Shown in pieces: positions 30,671 to 42,330 of a stretch of 64,000 nt of DNA (within the stretch, counting starts at the first letter, position 1; every line of letters begins with the position of its first letter). This stretch comes from Marinobacter persicus (GTDB taxonomy: Bacteria; Pseudomonadota; Gammaproteobacteria; Pseudomonadales; Oleiphilaceae). A program made the translations under genes and the position numbers. The notes under the pieces were generated by a model. That model did no database searches. It saw only the letters and a list, made by a program, of their open reading frames with translations, and was not told the DNA's origin. The DNA is taken from assembly GCF_900114155.1 (NCBI RefSeq), contig NZ_FOSC01000001.1, positions 248,001 to 312,000 of the forward strand. Direction: 5' to 3'.

Positions 30671-30793
30671 CGGAAAAACAACTCGCTGCGCTCAGACATT
30701 TTTTCCTGCAGAAAAAGACCCACCAGCCCCGTCACCGATTGTTGCTAGGAGTGGTACACTTTAGGCAGTTAGGTTTATGGCAGGGTTCGCGAG

Positions 30794-30997
30794 ATGGATA
30801 CGATCGAGAAAATGACGGATCTTGAGAAAGTCCAGGCTATGGAACAGCTTTGGCAGTCACTGACGGTCAATAAACAGATGCCAGAGCCACCAGAATGGCA
30901 TGGTGAAGTACTTGCCAAACGTGCCGAAGCTATCCATGAGGGCGAGACAAATTATACCTCTCTTGCGGACCTCAAGGAGCGTGGCCCGCTGCGATGA
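30794..30997 (+). CDS. Antitoxin of the addiction-module component family
   Basis: 67 residues. The sequence KMTDLEKVQAMEQLWQSL, then PPEWHGEVLAKRAEAIHEGETNYTSLADLKER, fits the putative addiction module component family (TIGR02574 type), which is always paired with a RelE/ParE toxin. Its stop overlaps the start of the toxin gene by 4 nt. The gene is visibly less GC-rich than its neighbours, consistent with transfer. There is no clear promoter, but the gap after the cysN terminator is 124 nt. Confidence 0.88.
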   Translation: MDTIEKMTDLEKVQAMEQLWQSLTVNKQMPEPPEWHGEVLAKRAEAIHEGETNYTSLADLKERGPLR

Positions 30998-31284
30998 AAC
31001 ACAGGGAAGTCAGGCTCACGGACGAAGCCATTCAGGATATTGATAACGCCGTTAACTTCTATGACCAGATCGAGCCTGGGCTCGGCGACTATTTCTTTGA
31101 TTCCATCACAACCGATGTGGAAGCTCTGGAATTCTTTGGCGGGCTTCACCAACAGCGCTTTGGCTATTACGCCTGCCCCGCAACGCGGTTTCCTTTCGTT
31201 ATTTACTACACGGTTCACCATTTGTTCGTTGATGTCATCGCCGTTCTGGATACCAGAGAAAACCCTGTCAGAACCAACCAATGA
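30994..31284 (+). CDS. RelE/ParE-family toxin
   Basis: 96 residues with the ParE/RelE pattern: VRLTDEAIQDIDNAVNFYDQIEPGLGDYFFDSITTDVEAL, then the core strands FPFVIYYTVHHLFVDVIAVLDTRENP. Toxins of this family act on ribosome-bound mRNA or on gyrase, and the target cannot be told from sequence. It is translationally coupled to the antitoxin (ATGA overlap). Length and reading frame are intact, so it is probably functional. Confidence 0.88.
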   Translation: MKHREVRLTDEAIQDIDNAVNFYDQIEPGLGDYFFDSITTDVEALEFFGGLHQQRFGYYACPATRFPFVIYYTVHHLFVDVIAVLDTRENPVRTNQ

Positions 31285-31355
31285 AGTTAACCCCCAACCA
31301 TGGCAGAATCACCACCGCCTGAATAACCCGCCAAAGCCAACAGGAGCTGAACTCA

Positions 31356-32372
31356 ATGGCCATCAAACACCTGCGCACCGCTTTCGCCAGCCAATACCAA
31401 CCGGGCCAGCCCGCGCGCCTTGTTGCCGGTGAGGCCATGCAGGAGCCCGGTGGCGATTACGAGGCCCTGCACAAGCAGATGAAGCGCCTGTTCAACAGCA
31501 AGCCCGGCAAGAAATACGGCCGATTCTCCGAGGACCTGGGCGAATGCCCGTTCAGCGCCTGGCTGAAGGATTACCTGGAAGACAAACAAAGCTTCAGCGC
31601 CCTCACCGACCGGCTGTTTGGCCAGTGGCAGGAACTGCTCAACGCCTGCCAGGAAGAATTCGACGGCCACCTGATGCTCGTCCACGAAGCCCTGGCCGAC
31701 TCCGAAGTGGCCTACCTGCTGGTGCTGGAAACCGACAGTGCCATGCGTTTCGACGGCAGTGAACGGCTGGATGCCACCGACATCATCAGCCTGTCCCGCC
31801 TGAACCTGGCCGTGCGCATCGAGCTGGACGACTGGCTGGGCGAGAACGGCAGCGATAACTATCTTACCCTGGTCCATGGCCGGGGCACCGGCGAGCCCGG
31901 CGACTTGTTTATCCGTCTGGCGGGTTTCACCAACAACGTGGACGTGGAAAAAGAAACCCTGACGTTCCTCGATGCTGTGGAAGCGTTCGCCAAGAACTCC
32001 GAGCCGGAAAAAGCCGGCGAAGTGCGCGCCAAGGCCTACGAATTCTGCAAGGACCAGCACGCGTTGGGCGAACCGGTGGAAATTGAAGCCCTGTCCGGCT
32101 ACCTGGATGAAAACCAGCCCGAACGCTTCAAGGAATTCGCCAGCCAGAACGCCGAGTTGCCGGAAAGCGGCGTGCTACACCCGGACCACCGCAAAGTGAA
32201 AAAGCTCGTCCGCATCGCCGGCTCTGGCGGCGGCATGAGCGTGTCCTTCTCCTCGGACCTGGTGAACCAGGCGGTCTACTACGATCGCGACAACGACGCC
32301 CTCACCATCACCCGCCTGCCCAAGGCCTTGCGGGAGCAGCTGCAGCGCTACCTGGAAACCCGGGAAGAATAA
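31356..32372 (+). CDS. yejK: YejK / NdpA-family nucleoid-associated protein
   Basis: 338 residues, the 37-kDa nucleoid-associated protein family. Conserved parts: MAIKHLRTAFA at the start, RFSEDLGECPFSAWLKDYL, LTLVHGRGTGEPGDLFIRLAGFTNNVDVEKETLTFLDAVEAF, and the C-terminal FSSDLVNQAVYYDRDNDALTITRLPKALREQL. The proteins bind DNA and are found with the nucleoid. The precise role is not settled. A single-gene unit between the toxin-antitoxin pair and the converging trmH. Confidence 0.88.
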   Translation: MAIKHLRTAFASQYQPGQPARLVAGEAMQEPGGDYEALHKQMKRLFNSKPGKKYGRFSEDLGECPFSAWLKDYLEDKQSFSALTDRLFGQWQELLNACQEEFDGHLMLVHEALADSEVAYLLVLETDSAMRFDGSERLDATDIISLSRLNLAVRIELDDWLGENGSDNYLTLVHGRGTGEPGDLFIRLAGFTNNVDVEKETLTFLDAVEAFAKNSEPEKAGEVRAKAYEFCKDQHALGEPVEIEALSGYLDENQPERFKEFASQNAELPESGVLHPDHRKVKKLVRIAGSGGGMSVSFSSDLVNQAVYYDRDNDALTITRLPKALREQLQRYLETREE

Positions 32373-32395
32373 CGGGCAAGGCACATCACCGCCGA

Positions 32396-33130
32396 TTACT
32401 CGCCGGCGATGTTCTCGGGCTGTTCGTCCCAACGTGGCCGACTGGCCCGCTGCTTGCGCACCCCCTGCATCCACCCCACCCCATCGATCAACTCCCCGGT
32501 TGCCGGATCAATCGGCGGGTACGGCAGTTTCCGGTCATCGCAGTAACGCTTCACGGTGGGCTGGCACCAGCAGAACAGCAGGCGCTGGTATTCCTCATCC
32601 GGCAGGCGTTGGTGATCAAACATCCCCGCCAGCTTCCGCTGGCGCTGGGCCTCTGAAAGAATGATCGAACACGCCGAAGACACATTCAGCGACTCCACCA
32701 TCCCCATCATCGGAATCACAATGTGCTCATCCGCCTGCTCGGCGGTAACCGGGTTCACCCCGTCCACCTCGTTACCCATGACAATGGTGCACGGCACGGT
32801 GTAATCCACGTCCCGGAAATCCACCGCCCGGTCCGACAACTGAGCGGCGTAGAGCTTATGCCCCTGGGCTTTTAATTCCGTCACCGCATTATCCATGGTG
32901 GGATGCGTGTGGGTCGTCACCCAGTTGTAACTGCCGCCGGCGGTTTTGCGGAAGGCCCGAAAACCCTCCTTCGGCCAAACCACGTGCATGTTCGCCACGC
33001 CAAAGGCATCGCAGGAGCGAATGATGGCCGACAGGTTACGGGGCTTGTGCACCTGGTCGGTCAGTACCCGCAAATCGGGTTGGCGGGTGTCCAGGGTTTG
33101 TTTGATTCGGGCTAGGCGTTCGGGGGTCAT
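32396..33130 (-). CDS. trmH: TrmH, tRNA (guanosine-18-2'-O)-methyltransferase
   Basis: 244 residues from the ATG at 33130, the start matched by E. coli TrmH (TPERLARIKQTLDTRQPDL). A start at 33169 has a better GAGG site and would add 13 residues. SPOUT knot motifs: VHKPRNLSAIIRSCDAFGV (motif 1), IVMGNEVDGVNPV (motif 2), IIPM-like IVIPMMGMVESLNVSSACSIILSEAQRQR (motif 3). It methylates G18 in the D-loop of some tRNAs. It converges with yejK and is divergent from miaB. Confidence 0.94.
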   Translation of the reverse strand: MTPERLARIKQTLDTRQPDLRVLTDQVHKPRNLSAIIRSCDAFGVANMHVVWPKEGFRAFRKTAGGSYNWVTTHTHPTMDNAVTELKAQGHKLYAAQLSDRAVDFRDVDYTVPCTIVMGNEVDGVNPVTAEQADEHIVIPMMGMVESLNVSSACSIILSEAQRQRKLAGMFDHQRLPDEEYQRLLFCWCQPTVKRYCDDRKLPYPPIDPATGELIDGVGWMQGVRKQRASRPRWDEQPENIAGE

Positions 33131-33215
33131 GGTTTGTGTCGTTTTCTGTTCAGTTAGTCTGCCAGGCATTAGCTGGCCTCAAAGTCTGGGGGCTGGCGAA
33201 CTCAAGCGTTCGATA

Positions 33216-33327
33216 GAAGGGCTTTGGGGATGCCTTTCCAAAAATTTCGAAGGCCATGGATGGCCTGAGAGAAGCGCACATGGATGTGCTCGTAGCGGTT
33301 TTTGGAAAGGCATCCCCAAAGCCCTTC
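33216..33327 (+). ncRNA. TwoAYGGAY-like RNA element, copy 3
   Basis: Perfect 29-bp clamp stem (33216-33244 with 33299-33327). Hairpin 1 is AGGCC-ATGGAT-GGCCT (33251-33266). Hairpin 2 is GCAC-ATGGAT-GTGC (33276-33289), which has the ACA..GGATGT layout of the CsrA consensus. It is in sense with miaB and antisense to trmH. Confidence 0.75.
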
Positions 33328-33415
33328 CAACTCCCAAGCCCGAGGAAACAGGATCATAGCACAAAGCCAAATAAGGAATAGCGAGACAACGGTGGTTGAA
33401 GTTTAAGCACACAGT

Positions 33416-33421
33416 TATACT
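33416..33421 (+). promoter_or_regulatory. Possible -10 box for miaB
   Basis: TATACT, 69 nt upstream of the miaB ATG. No -35 box at standard spacing is convincing (TTGAAG lies only 14 nt away). If this is the promoter, copy 3 would not be in the miaB mRNA. Confidence 0.3.
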
Positions 33422-33489
33422 ACGCAGTCCCATTTTTATCCGCGCCCCACACCACACCCGGCGCCCATACACCAAATTACGTGAGACCC

Positions 33490-34836
33490 ATGGCCAAGAA
33501 GCTGTACATCAAAACCCACGGCTGCCAGATGAACGAGTACGACTCCGCCCGCATGGCCGATCTGCTCAAAACCGGCGAAACCGTGGAAATGACCGACTCA
33601 CCGGACGACGCCGACATCCTGCTGCTGAACACCTGCTCCATCCGCGAAAAAGCCCAGGAAAAAGTGTTCCACCAGCTCGGCCGCTGGAAAGGCCTGAAGA
33701 GCAAAAAACCGGATCTCATCATCGGCGTGGGTGGCTGCGTGGCGTCCCAGGAAGGCCAGGCCATCATCGACCGTGCGCCCTACGTGGACATGGTCTTCGG
33801 CCCGCAGACCCTGCACCGCCTGCCGGATATGATCACCGAGATCAAAACCAAGGGTAACGGCGTGGGCGTGGTGGATGTCAGCTTCCCGGAAATCGAGAAG
33901 TTCGACAACCTGCCAGAGCCCGGCGCCGACGGCCCGTCTGCGTTCGTCTCCATCATGGAAGGCTGCAGCAAATACTGCACCTTCTGCGTGGTGCCCTACA
34001 CCCGGGGCGAGGAAGTCAGCCGCCCGGTGGATGACGTGATTGCCGAGGCCGCGCACCTGGCCGACCAGGGCGTGCGGGAAATCAACCTGCTGGGACAGAA
34101 CGTGAATGCCTACCGGGGCGAGACCCATGATGGCGACACCATGGACCTGGCGGAACTGATCGAGGTAATCGCCACCATCGACGGCATTGACCGCATCCGC
34201 TACACCACCTCGCACCCGGTGGAGTTCAGCGATTCGTTGATCGACGTGTACGAGCGCGTGCCAGAGCTGGTCAGCCACCTGCATCTGCCGGTGCAAAGCG
34301 GCTCGGACCGCATCCTGGCGGCCATGAAGCGCGGCCATACGGCGCTGGAGTACAAATCCAAGCTGCGTCGTCTGCGCAAGATTCGCCCGGACATCAGCTT
34401 CTCCTCGGACTTTATCATCGGCTTCCCGGGTGAAACCGAGAAAGATTTCGAAGACACCATGAAGCTGATCAACGACATCGGCTTCGACATGTCCTTCAGC
34501 TTCATCTACAGCGCCCGGCCGGGCACGCCGGCCTCTGATCTGCCGGATGATACCCCGATGGAGGTGAAGAAACAGCGCCTGAGCATCCTGCAGGATCGGC
34601 TGAACCAGAACGTGATGGACATCAGCCGCAAGATGGTCGGCAATACCGAGCGGATTCTGGTCACCGGCCTGTCCAAGAAAGACCCGGGCGAGTATGCGGG
34701 CCGCACCGAGAATAACCGTATTGTGAACTTCCGCCACGAGAACCCGGAAGTGGTGGGCCACTTCATCGATGTTGAAATTGTCGAGGCCTACCCGAACTCC
34801 TTGCGCGGCGTGCCGGTTAATTCCGAACTGCTTTAA
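33490..34836 (+). CDS. miaB: MiaB, tRNA-2-methylthio-N6-dimethylallyladenosine synthase
   Basis: 448 residues from the ATG at 33490. The auxiliary cluster ligands are Cys12, Cys49 and Cys83, and the radical SAM motif is CSKYCTFC with Cys159, Cys163 and Cys166. A C-terminal TRAM domain ends the protein. MiaB methylthiolates i6A37 in tRNAs that read UNN codons. It heads a run miaB-phoH-ybeY-corC-lnt that matches the E. coli and Pseudomonas order. Confidence 0.97.
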   Translation: MAKKLYIKTHGCQMNEYDSARMADLLKTGETVEMTDSPDDADILLLNTCSIREKAQEKVFHQLGRWKGLKSKKPDLIIGVGGCVASQEGQAIIDRAPYVDMVFGPQTLHRLPDMITEIKTKGNGVGVVDVSFPEIEKFDNLPEPGADGPSAFVSIMEGCSKYCTFCVVPYTRGEEVSRPVDDVIAEAAHLADQGVREINLLGQNVNAYRGETHDGDTMDLAELIEVIATIDGIDRIRYTTSHPVEFSDSLIDVYERVPELVSHLHLPVQSGSDRILAAMKRGHTALEYKSKLRRLRKIRPDISFSSDFIIGFPGETEKDFEDTMKLINDIGFDMSFSFIYSARPGTPASDLPDDTPMEVKKQRLSILQDRLNQNVMDISRKMVGNTERILVTGLSKKDPGEYAGRTENNRIVNFRHENPEVVGHFIDVEIVEAYPNSLRGVPVNSELL

Positions 34837-34865
34837 CGGCACCCCCAACACCAAGCGGAGAAACT

Positions 34866-35852
34866 TTGAACACTCACGATTCCAGACAGTTTGACCTGCA
34901 CCCGGTGGACCAGCACCGCCTGACCACCCTGTGCGGACAGTTTGATGAAAACCTCAAGATGATCGAAAAGCGCCTTGAGGTGAAAGTCGGCCGGCGCGGC
35001 CACCACTTCCGCGTGGAGGGCCCAACAGAAAATGTGGCGGCCGCCACCGAAGTGATTCGCCACCTGTACCGGGAAACCGACGCCACCGACGACATTCCGC
35101 CGGATACCGTGCACCTGTATATCCGCGAAACCGGCCTGGAACGCCTGCCGGAAGATGTGCCCTACGACAGCGGCCAGGTCACTGTCATAAAGACCCCCAA
35201 GTTGACTGCCAAGCCACGCGGGCGGAACCAGCAGAAGTATGTGCACAACATCCGCACCCACGATCTGAACTTCGGCATCGGACCGGCCGGCACCGGCAAG
35301 ACCTGGCTGGCGGTGGCCTGTGCGGTGGAGGCTCTGAAAGACGAGCAGGTGAAGCGCATTTTGCTGGTGCGTCCCGCGGTGGAGGCCGGTGAAAAACTCG
35401 GCTTCCTGCCTGGCGACCTGGCACAGAAAGTCGACCCTTACCTGCGCCCGCTTTACGATGCGCTGTATGAAATGCTTGGGTTTGACCAGGTCACGCGACT
35501 GATCGAAAAGAGCGTCATCGAGATCGCTCCACTGGCGTTCATGCGCGGGCGTACCCTGAATAACTCGTTCATCATCCTGGACGAAAGCCAGAACACCACC
35601 CGCGAGCAGATGAAGATGTTCCTCACGCGGATCGGTTTTGGCTCCACGGCGGTGATCACCGGCGATACCACCCAGGTGGATTTGCCCCGAGGCCAGAACT
35701 CCGGCCTGATCCACGCCGCCAGCGTACTGAACAAGGTGCCCGGCGTCGGTTTCACCCGTTTTGATGCCAAAGATGTGGTACGCCATCCGTTGGTGCAGCG
35801 CATTGTCGAGGCCTACGATGCCTTTGATGACGGGAGCATCGCCGGGCAATGA
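34866..35852 (+). CDS. ybeZ: PhoH-like ATPase (YbeZ)
   Basis: 328 residues, apparently from a TTG at 34866 with GGAGAAA before it. No ATG lies nearby in frame, and the family N-terminus fits. An N-terminal KH-like part precedes the PhoH domain, which has Walker [10 protein letters not shown] and Walker [10 protein letters not shown], plus the conserved [16 protein letters not shown]. YbeZ is an NTPase that works with YbeY and is linked to rRNA maturation. It overlaps ybeY by 4 nt. Confidence 0.93.
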   Translation: MNTHDSRQFDLHPVDQHRLTTLCGQFDENLKMIEKRLEVKVGRRGHHFRVEGPTENVAAATEVIRHLYRETDATDDIPPDTVHLYIRETGLERLPEDVPYDSGQVTVIKTPKLTAKPRGRNQQKYVHNIRTHDLNFGIGPAGTGKTWLAVACAVEALKDEQVKRILLVRPAVEAGEKLGFLPGDLAQKVDPYLRPLYDALYEMLGFDQVTRLIEKSVIEIAPLAFMRGRTLNNSFIILDESQNTTREQMKMFLTRIGFGSTAVITGDTTQVDLPRGQNSGLIHAASVLNKVPGVGFTRFDAKDVVRHPLVQRIVEAYDAFDDGSIAGQ

Positions 35853-36322
35853 GTGAACTGACGGTCGATCTGCAAGACGTCTTCACCGGTGATGGCGTAC
35901 CTGGCGAAAAACAGTTTCAGGCCTGGGCGCAACTGGCCTGGCTGGGCGATGAGCCGTCCGAGGTAACCATTCGTATTGTCGACGTACCGGAAAGCCAGGC
36001 CCTGAACCACCAGTACCGGGGCAAGGACAAACCCACCAATGTGTTGTCCTTCCCATTTGAGGCGCCAGCCGGTATAACAGTGCCATTGGCCGGCGATCTG
36101 GTTATTTGCGCACCGGTTGTTGAAAAAGAAGCCCGGGAGCAGCATAAAGAACCGGTGTCCCACTGGGCGCACATGGTGGTGCATGGCATGTTGCACCTTC
36201 AGGGCTATGATCATATTGAAGACGAGGAAGCCGAGGTCATGGAAGCCCTCGAAGTCCGGTTGCTGGCGCAGCTCGGATTTGGCAATCCCTACCAATCAGA
36301 GGAAACGGAACCAGACTCATGA
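35849..36322 (+). CDS. ybeY: YbeY, rRNA maturation endoribonuclease
   Basis: 157 residues, UPF0054 family. The zinc-binding motif HGxLHLxGYDH is intact as His112, His116 and His122 in [11 protein letters not shown]. The conserved [15 protein letters not shown] block is also present. YbeY is required for 16S rRNA 3' processing and ribosome quality control. It is coupled by 4-nt overlaps to ybeZ and corC. Confidence 0.96.
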   Translation: MSELTVDLQDVFTGDGVPGEKQFQAWAQLAWLGDEPSEVTIRIVDVPESQALNHQYRGKDKPTNVLSFPFEAPAGITVPLAGDLVICAPVVEKEAREQHKEPVSHWAHMVVHGMLHLQGYDHIEDEEAEVMEALEVRLLAQLGFGNPYQSEETEPDS

Positions 36323-37164
36323 GCGACGATCAGTCGAGTCGCAGTCAGGGCAGCAAGTCCTGGCTGGAGCGTATATCACAGGCCTTTTCCAGCGGGCCTG
36401 AGTCCATCGAGGACGTGCTGGAGATCCTGCGAGATGCGGAATCTCAGGATATCATCGACACCGATGCCATGAGCATCATCGAAGGCGCCATGCAGGTGAT
36501 CGACATGCGTGCGGATGAAATCATGATCCCCCGCTCCCAGATGATCACCGTCAAGGCCTCCCAGGACCCAGGCGAATTCCTGCCCGAAATCATTTCCTCT
36601 GCGCACAGCCGTTTTCCGGTCATTGGCGAAAGCCAGGATGACGTTATTGGTGTGCTTCTGGCCAAGGACCTGCTTCCGCTGGCCATCAACAACGAGCTCG
36701 ACTGGAACCACATTCGCGAGATTCTGCGTCCGCCCACCTTTGTGCCGGAAAGCAAGCGCCTGAACCAGCTGCTCAAAGAGTTCAAAGAGAACCGCAACCA
36801 CATGGCCATTGTGGTGGACGAGTACGGCGGTACGGCCGGCCTGATAACCATTGAAGACGTGCTCGAGCAGATCGTCGGTGAAATCGAGGACGAACACGAT
36901 TTCGACGAAGAAACCCATATCAAGGCCCGGGGCGACGGCGTGTTTGCGGTCAAAGCCGCCACGCCGGTGGATGATTTCAACGAATTCTTCGGCACCGAGA
37001 TGGATGAGGAAGAGTTCGACACCATTGGCGGCCTGGTTCTGAAGGAATTTGGTCACCTGCCCAGACGGGGCGAAACGGTTGAATTCGGCGGGCTGACGTT
37101 TACTATTGCCAACGCCGATAACCGAGTCATCCGTCTGTTGCAGGTAACCCGCAGTGAGTCATGA
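36319..37164 (+). CDS. corC: CorC (YbeX)-family CBS protein
   Basis: 281 residues. Two CBS domains (about 65-125 and 130-190; [37 protein letters not shown] and [26 protein letters not shown]) and a C-terminal CorC/HlyC domain ([30 protein letters not shown]). CorC was named for a link to Mg/Co efflux, but newer work ties YbeX to ribosome and Mg2+ homeostasis. The function here is inferred from the family. It has no membrane helices and overlaps lnt by 11 nt. Confidence 0.93.
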   Translation: MSDDQSSRSQGSKSWLERISQAFSSGPESIEDVLEILRDAESQDIIDTDAMSIIEGAMQVIDMRADEIMIPRSQMITVKASQDPGEFLPEIISSAHSRFPVIGESQDDVIGVLLAKDLLPLAINNELDWNHIREILRPPTFVPESKRLNQLLKEFKENRNHMAIVVDEYGGTAGLITIEDVLEQIVGEIEDEHDFDEETHIKARGDGVFAVKAATPVDDFNEFFGTEMDEEEFDTIGGLVLKEFGHLPRRGETVEFGGLTFTIANADNRVIRLLQVTRSES

Positions 37165-38701
37165 AGCCGGCACCCGCCACCCGCTGAATCTGCCATTTCT
37201 CGATAACCGCTGGCTGAGCGCGGCGATCCTTGTGATCGCCGGCGCCCTGCAAACCCTGACCCTGGCCCCCTTCAACCTCTGGTGGCTGGGCCCGGTTTCC
37301 CTCTTCCTGATTCTTGCGGTCACGGTGCCACAGACACCCGGCAAGCTGTTCCGTTCGGGCTGGCTGGTCGGCGTGGGGCTGTTTGCCTCTGGGGTTTCCT
37401 GGATTTACGTCAGCATCAGCGAACACGGCAATACACCGATAGCCCTGGCCGTCGTGTTGATGGTGCTGTTCATCGCCGGCGTCGCCCTGTTTCATGCCCT
37501 GGCATTCTGGTTCTGGGGCAAACTGGCCAAAGATTCGCCGGTACGTCGTTTGTTGCTGTTCCCGGCCATCTGGGTGCTGGGCGACTGGCTACGCAGCTGG
37601 CTGCTCACCGGCTTTCCCTGGCTGTACCTGGGCACCGGCCATGTGGATGGTCCGCTGGCCGGGCTGGCGCCACTGACCGGCGTGCACGGCATCACCTTCT
37701 GGATTACCGTCACCGCCGCGGCTGCGTACGCCGCCTGGTGGCTGGTGCGCGAAAACCGTCGAAAAACCGCCAGCGCCGTGGTTGTGGCCGGCCTGCTCCC
37801 GTGGCTGATTGCTCCGGCCATGAAACAGGCCGACTGGACCGAACGGGATGACCAGCCACTCAGCTTTGTTGCCATGCAGGGCAACATTCCCCAACAAATC
37901 AAATGGGACCCGGAGTTCCTCGAGAAGCAGGTGGTTACCTACCTGGGCATGACCGAAGAACACTGGCAAGCCGACATTATCCTCTGGCCGGAAACCGCCA
38001 TCCCCTTTACCCAGGATGAAGCCGGGCCGATCATCGACCACATCAGGGAGCAGCTGGGCGATAACAGCACCCTGATCACCGGCATACCCTGGTACACCTA
38101 CAGCGAGCGGATCGAGGATTACACCTTCCATAACAGCATCATGGCGCTGGGCAACGGCGACGGAGCCTACCACAAGCAAAAGCTGGTACCTTTCGGCGAA
38201 TACGTGCCTCTCGAAAGCTTGCTGCGCGGACTCATAGGCTTCTTCGACCTGCCCATGAGCAGCTTCACCCCGGGACCCGATAACCAGTCGCCGCTGCGAG
38301 CCAATGGCAAACGGGTCATGCCCTACATCTGCTACGAGGTGGCCTACCCGGATTTCGCCGCCTTCAATGCCCGCAACACGGACATACTGGTAACCATCAG
38401 CAACGACGGCTGGTTCGGCGATTCCATCGGCCCTCTGCAACACCTGCAAATGGCCCGCATGCGCGCCCTGGAAACCGGCCGCTTCCTGTTGCGCGGCACC
38501 AACAACGGCGTCACGGCGATCATCAACGAAAAGGGCGAGATCACCGAACGAATCCCACAATTCGAGCGGGGCGTACTCACCGGCGAGGCCTACACCGTCA
38601 CCGGCAACACCCCCTACATGCAGACCGGCTCATGGCCGGTGCTGACGCTGGCGTTGATTCTGATCGTGTTTGTGCGGGAGCGGGTGATTCCCAAAAACTG
38701 A
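37154..38701 (+). CDS. lnt: Lnt, apolipoprotein N-acyltransferase
   Basis: 515 residues from a GTG inside corC. About six N-terminal membrane helices (to about 220) and one at the C-terminus surround a periplasmic nitrilase-like domain. The catalytic triad is Glu280 (WPETAIPF), Lys341 (YHKQKLVPFGEY) and Cys393 (YICYEVAYP), matching E. coli E267, K335 and C387. Lnt adds the third acyl chain to lipoproteins so that Lol can sort them, relevant to LptE here. Its stop abuts that of the converging zinc-ribbon gene. Confidence 0.97.
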   Translation: MSHEAGTRHPLNLPFLDNRWLSAAILVIAGALQTLTLAPFNLWWLGPVSLFLILAVTVPQTPGKLFRSGWLVGVGLFASGVSWIYVSISEHGNTPIALAVVLMVLFIAGVALFHALAFWFWGKLAKDSPVRRLLLFPAIWVLGDWLRSWLLTGFPWLYLGTGHVDGPLAGLAPLTGVHGITFWITVTAAAAYAAWWLVRENRRKTASAVVVAGLLPWLIAPAMKQADWTERDDQPLSFVAMQGNIPQQIKWDPEFLEKQVVTYLGMTEEHWQADIILWPETAIPFTQDEAGPIIDHIREQLGDNSTLITGIPWYTYSERIEDYTFHNSIMALGNGDGAYHKQKLVPFGEYVPLESLLRGLIGFFDLPMSSFTPGPDNQSPLRANGKRVMPYICYEVAYPDFAAFNARNTDILVTISNDGWFGDSIGPLQHLQMARMRALETGRFLLRGTNNGVTAIINEKGEITERIPQFERGVLTGEAYTVTGNTPYMQTGSWPVLTLALILIVFVRERVIPKN

Positions 38702-39250
38702 TCACTCTTCTTTTGGCGGCCAGCGGCTGGTTACACGCTCGAAATAATGGGAGCCGCAGGCCTCACAGGGGTGAAAGTGGCTGGTTTTGGTCAGGCACAC
38801 CATGTGATTACAGTTCAGGCAGCGGAACATGCCGGCGGTGGCCACTTCACCAGAGATGTAGTGGCTGACATCCTGATTTTCCAGCTTCTGCCGAAGCTCG
38901 AGAGTGTCCACGAGGGTTTTGTCTGCGACGGAAAGCAACCTGTCAGCCAGGGTGTGTTCCAGCAGCGACATGTCCAGCTGCAGCCACTCCTTGAGCCCCT
39001 CACCGGTTTCATCAACGAAGTGCATAAGGTGCTGCAGATCCCGTTTCAGGTAGGCACTGAGCAGATCCACTTCCTCGCGGGTCATCTCTTCCAGTTCGTA
39101 CTCAAACTCCGCGGCCCGCTGGATTTCATCTTCCAGCGTCTCCAGCGAGGTTTTCTGAACCTCCCGCAAACGGGTCTGAACCCGCTCCAGCATCCGGTCG
39201 TAGGCCTCCAGGGCTTTTCCTGACAGCCGGTTTCGTTCTGATTCGCTCAT
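38702..39250 (-). CDS. DUF1451 zinc-ribbon protein (YbeL-like)
   Basis: 182 residues from the ATG at 39250, chosen because AAGGA lies just upstream. A longer frame runs through RNA element copy 4 and is not supported. The N-terminal half is helical and charged (LERVQTRLREVQKTSLETLEDEIQRAAEFEYELEEMTREEVDLLSAYLKRDL). The C-terminus has two CxxC pairs (CLNC and CEAC) that form a zinc ribbon. The family also sits near leuS and lnt in E. coli (ybeL). Function unknown. Confidence 0.87.
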   Translation of the reverse strand: MSESERNRLSGKALEAYDRMLERVQTRLREVQKTSLETLEDEIQRAAEFEYELEEMTREEVDLLSAYLKRDLQHLMHFVDETGEGLKEWLQLDMSLLEHTLADRLLSVADKTLVDTLELRQKLENQDVSHYISGEVATAGMFRCLNCNHMVCLTKTSHFHPCEACGSHYFERVTSRWPPKEE

Positions 39251-39295
39251 ATTTGTGTCCTTTTTCGGTCTGGAACTTTGGTGCAAGAGCCGGAC

Positions 39296-39389
39296 TGTGG
39301 ATGTCCTTTCCGGGACACGCTGTAGATACGTCCGTGTACGCTTGACTGCAGCATCCCTGCTGCAGACAGTCCCGGAAAGGACATCCACA
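39296..39389 (-). ncRNA. TwoAYGGAY-like RNA element, copy 4
   Basis: Perfect 21-bp clamp stem (39296-39316 with 39369-39389). On the minus strand hairpin 1 is CTGCAGC-AGGGAT-GCTGCAG and hairpin 2 is TAC-ACGGAC-GTA. It ends 46 nt before the zinc-ribbon gene start and is in sense with it. Its hairpin 1 is identical to that of copy 5. Confidence 0.75.
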
Positions 39390-39452
39390 CTCCAGCTCCC
39401 ATACTCTGAACTTGCCTTCAACTATTCTCAGCAGACAACTGTGCAGTTAAAA

Positions 39453-39562
39453 GGCCGGGGGCAGGTATCACTTCCCAAGACTGTCTGCAGCAGGGATGCT
39501 GCAGTCAAGCCCCCATGGATGGGTTCACGGCGTGTCTTGGGAAGTGATACCTGCCTCCGGCC
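39453..39562 (+). ncRNA. TwoAYGGAY-like RNA element, copy 5
   Basis: 29-bp clamp stem with one G-U type mismatch (39453-39481 with 39534-39562). Hairpin 1 is CTGCAGC-AGGGAT-GCTGCAG (39485-39504) and hairpin 2 is CCC-ATGGAT-GGG (39512-39523). It lies in sense upstream of leuS and opposite to copy 4. Confidence 0.75.
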
Positions 39563-39683
39563 GCCCCCAACCCTGACCCATGGCGGAATACGAGCACAAA
39601 ATCGAATACCCATGATTCATAACTGAAGTCTGGCACAACACAGCAAAATTGGCAGACTACCTGTAAAGCCCAGTGTGCGTTAG

Positions 39684-42329
<2,646 letters not shown>

Positions 42330-42330
42330 T

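Larger units (their letters stand above)
33131..33489. other. trmH-miaB divergent intergenic region
   Basis: About 360 nt without a gene. It holds RNA element copy 3 (33216-33327) and, nearer miaB, a plain AT-richer stretch with a possible -10 at 33416. I see no further ORF or repeat. Confidence 0.7.

Noticed and set aside
33179..33475. A 98-codon minus-strand frame across copy 3
   Set aside because: It runs through the palindromic element and has no family similarity or good start.
33598..34854. A 418-codon minus-strand frame over miaB
   Set aside because: Antisense shadow of miaB, whose Cys motifs are intact on the plus strand.
38702..39421. N-terminally extended form of the zinc-ribbon protein (239 codons)
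   Set aside because: The extension is the translated RNA element copy 4. The ATG at 39250 has an AAGGA site and fits the family.
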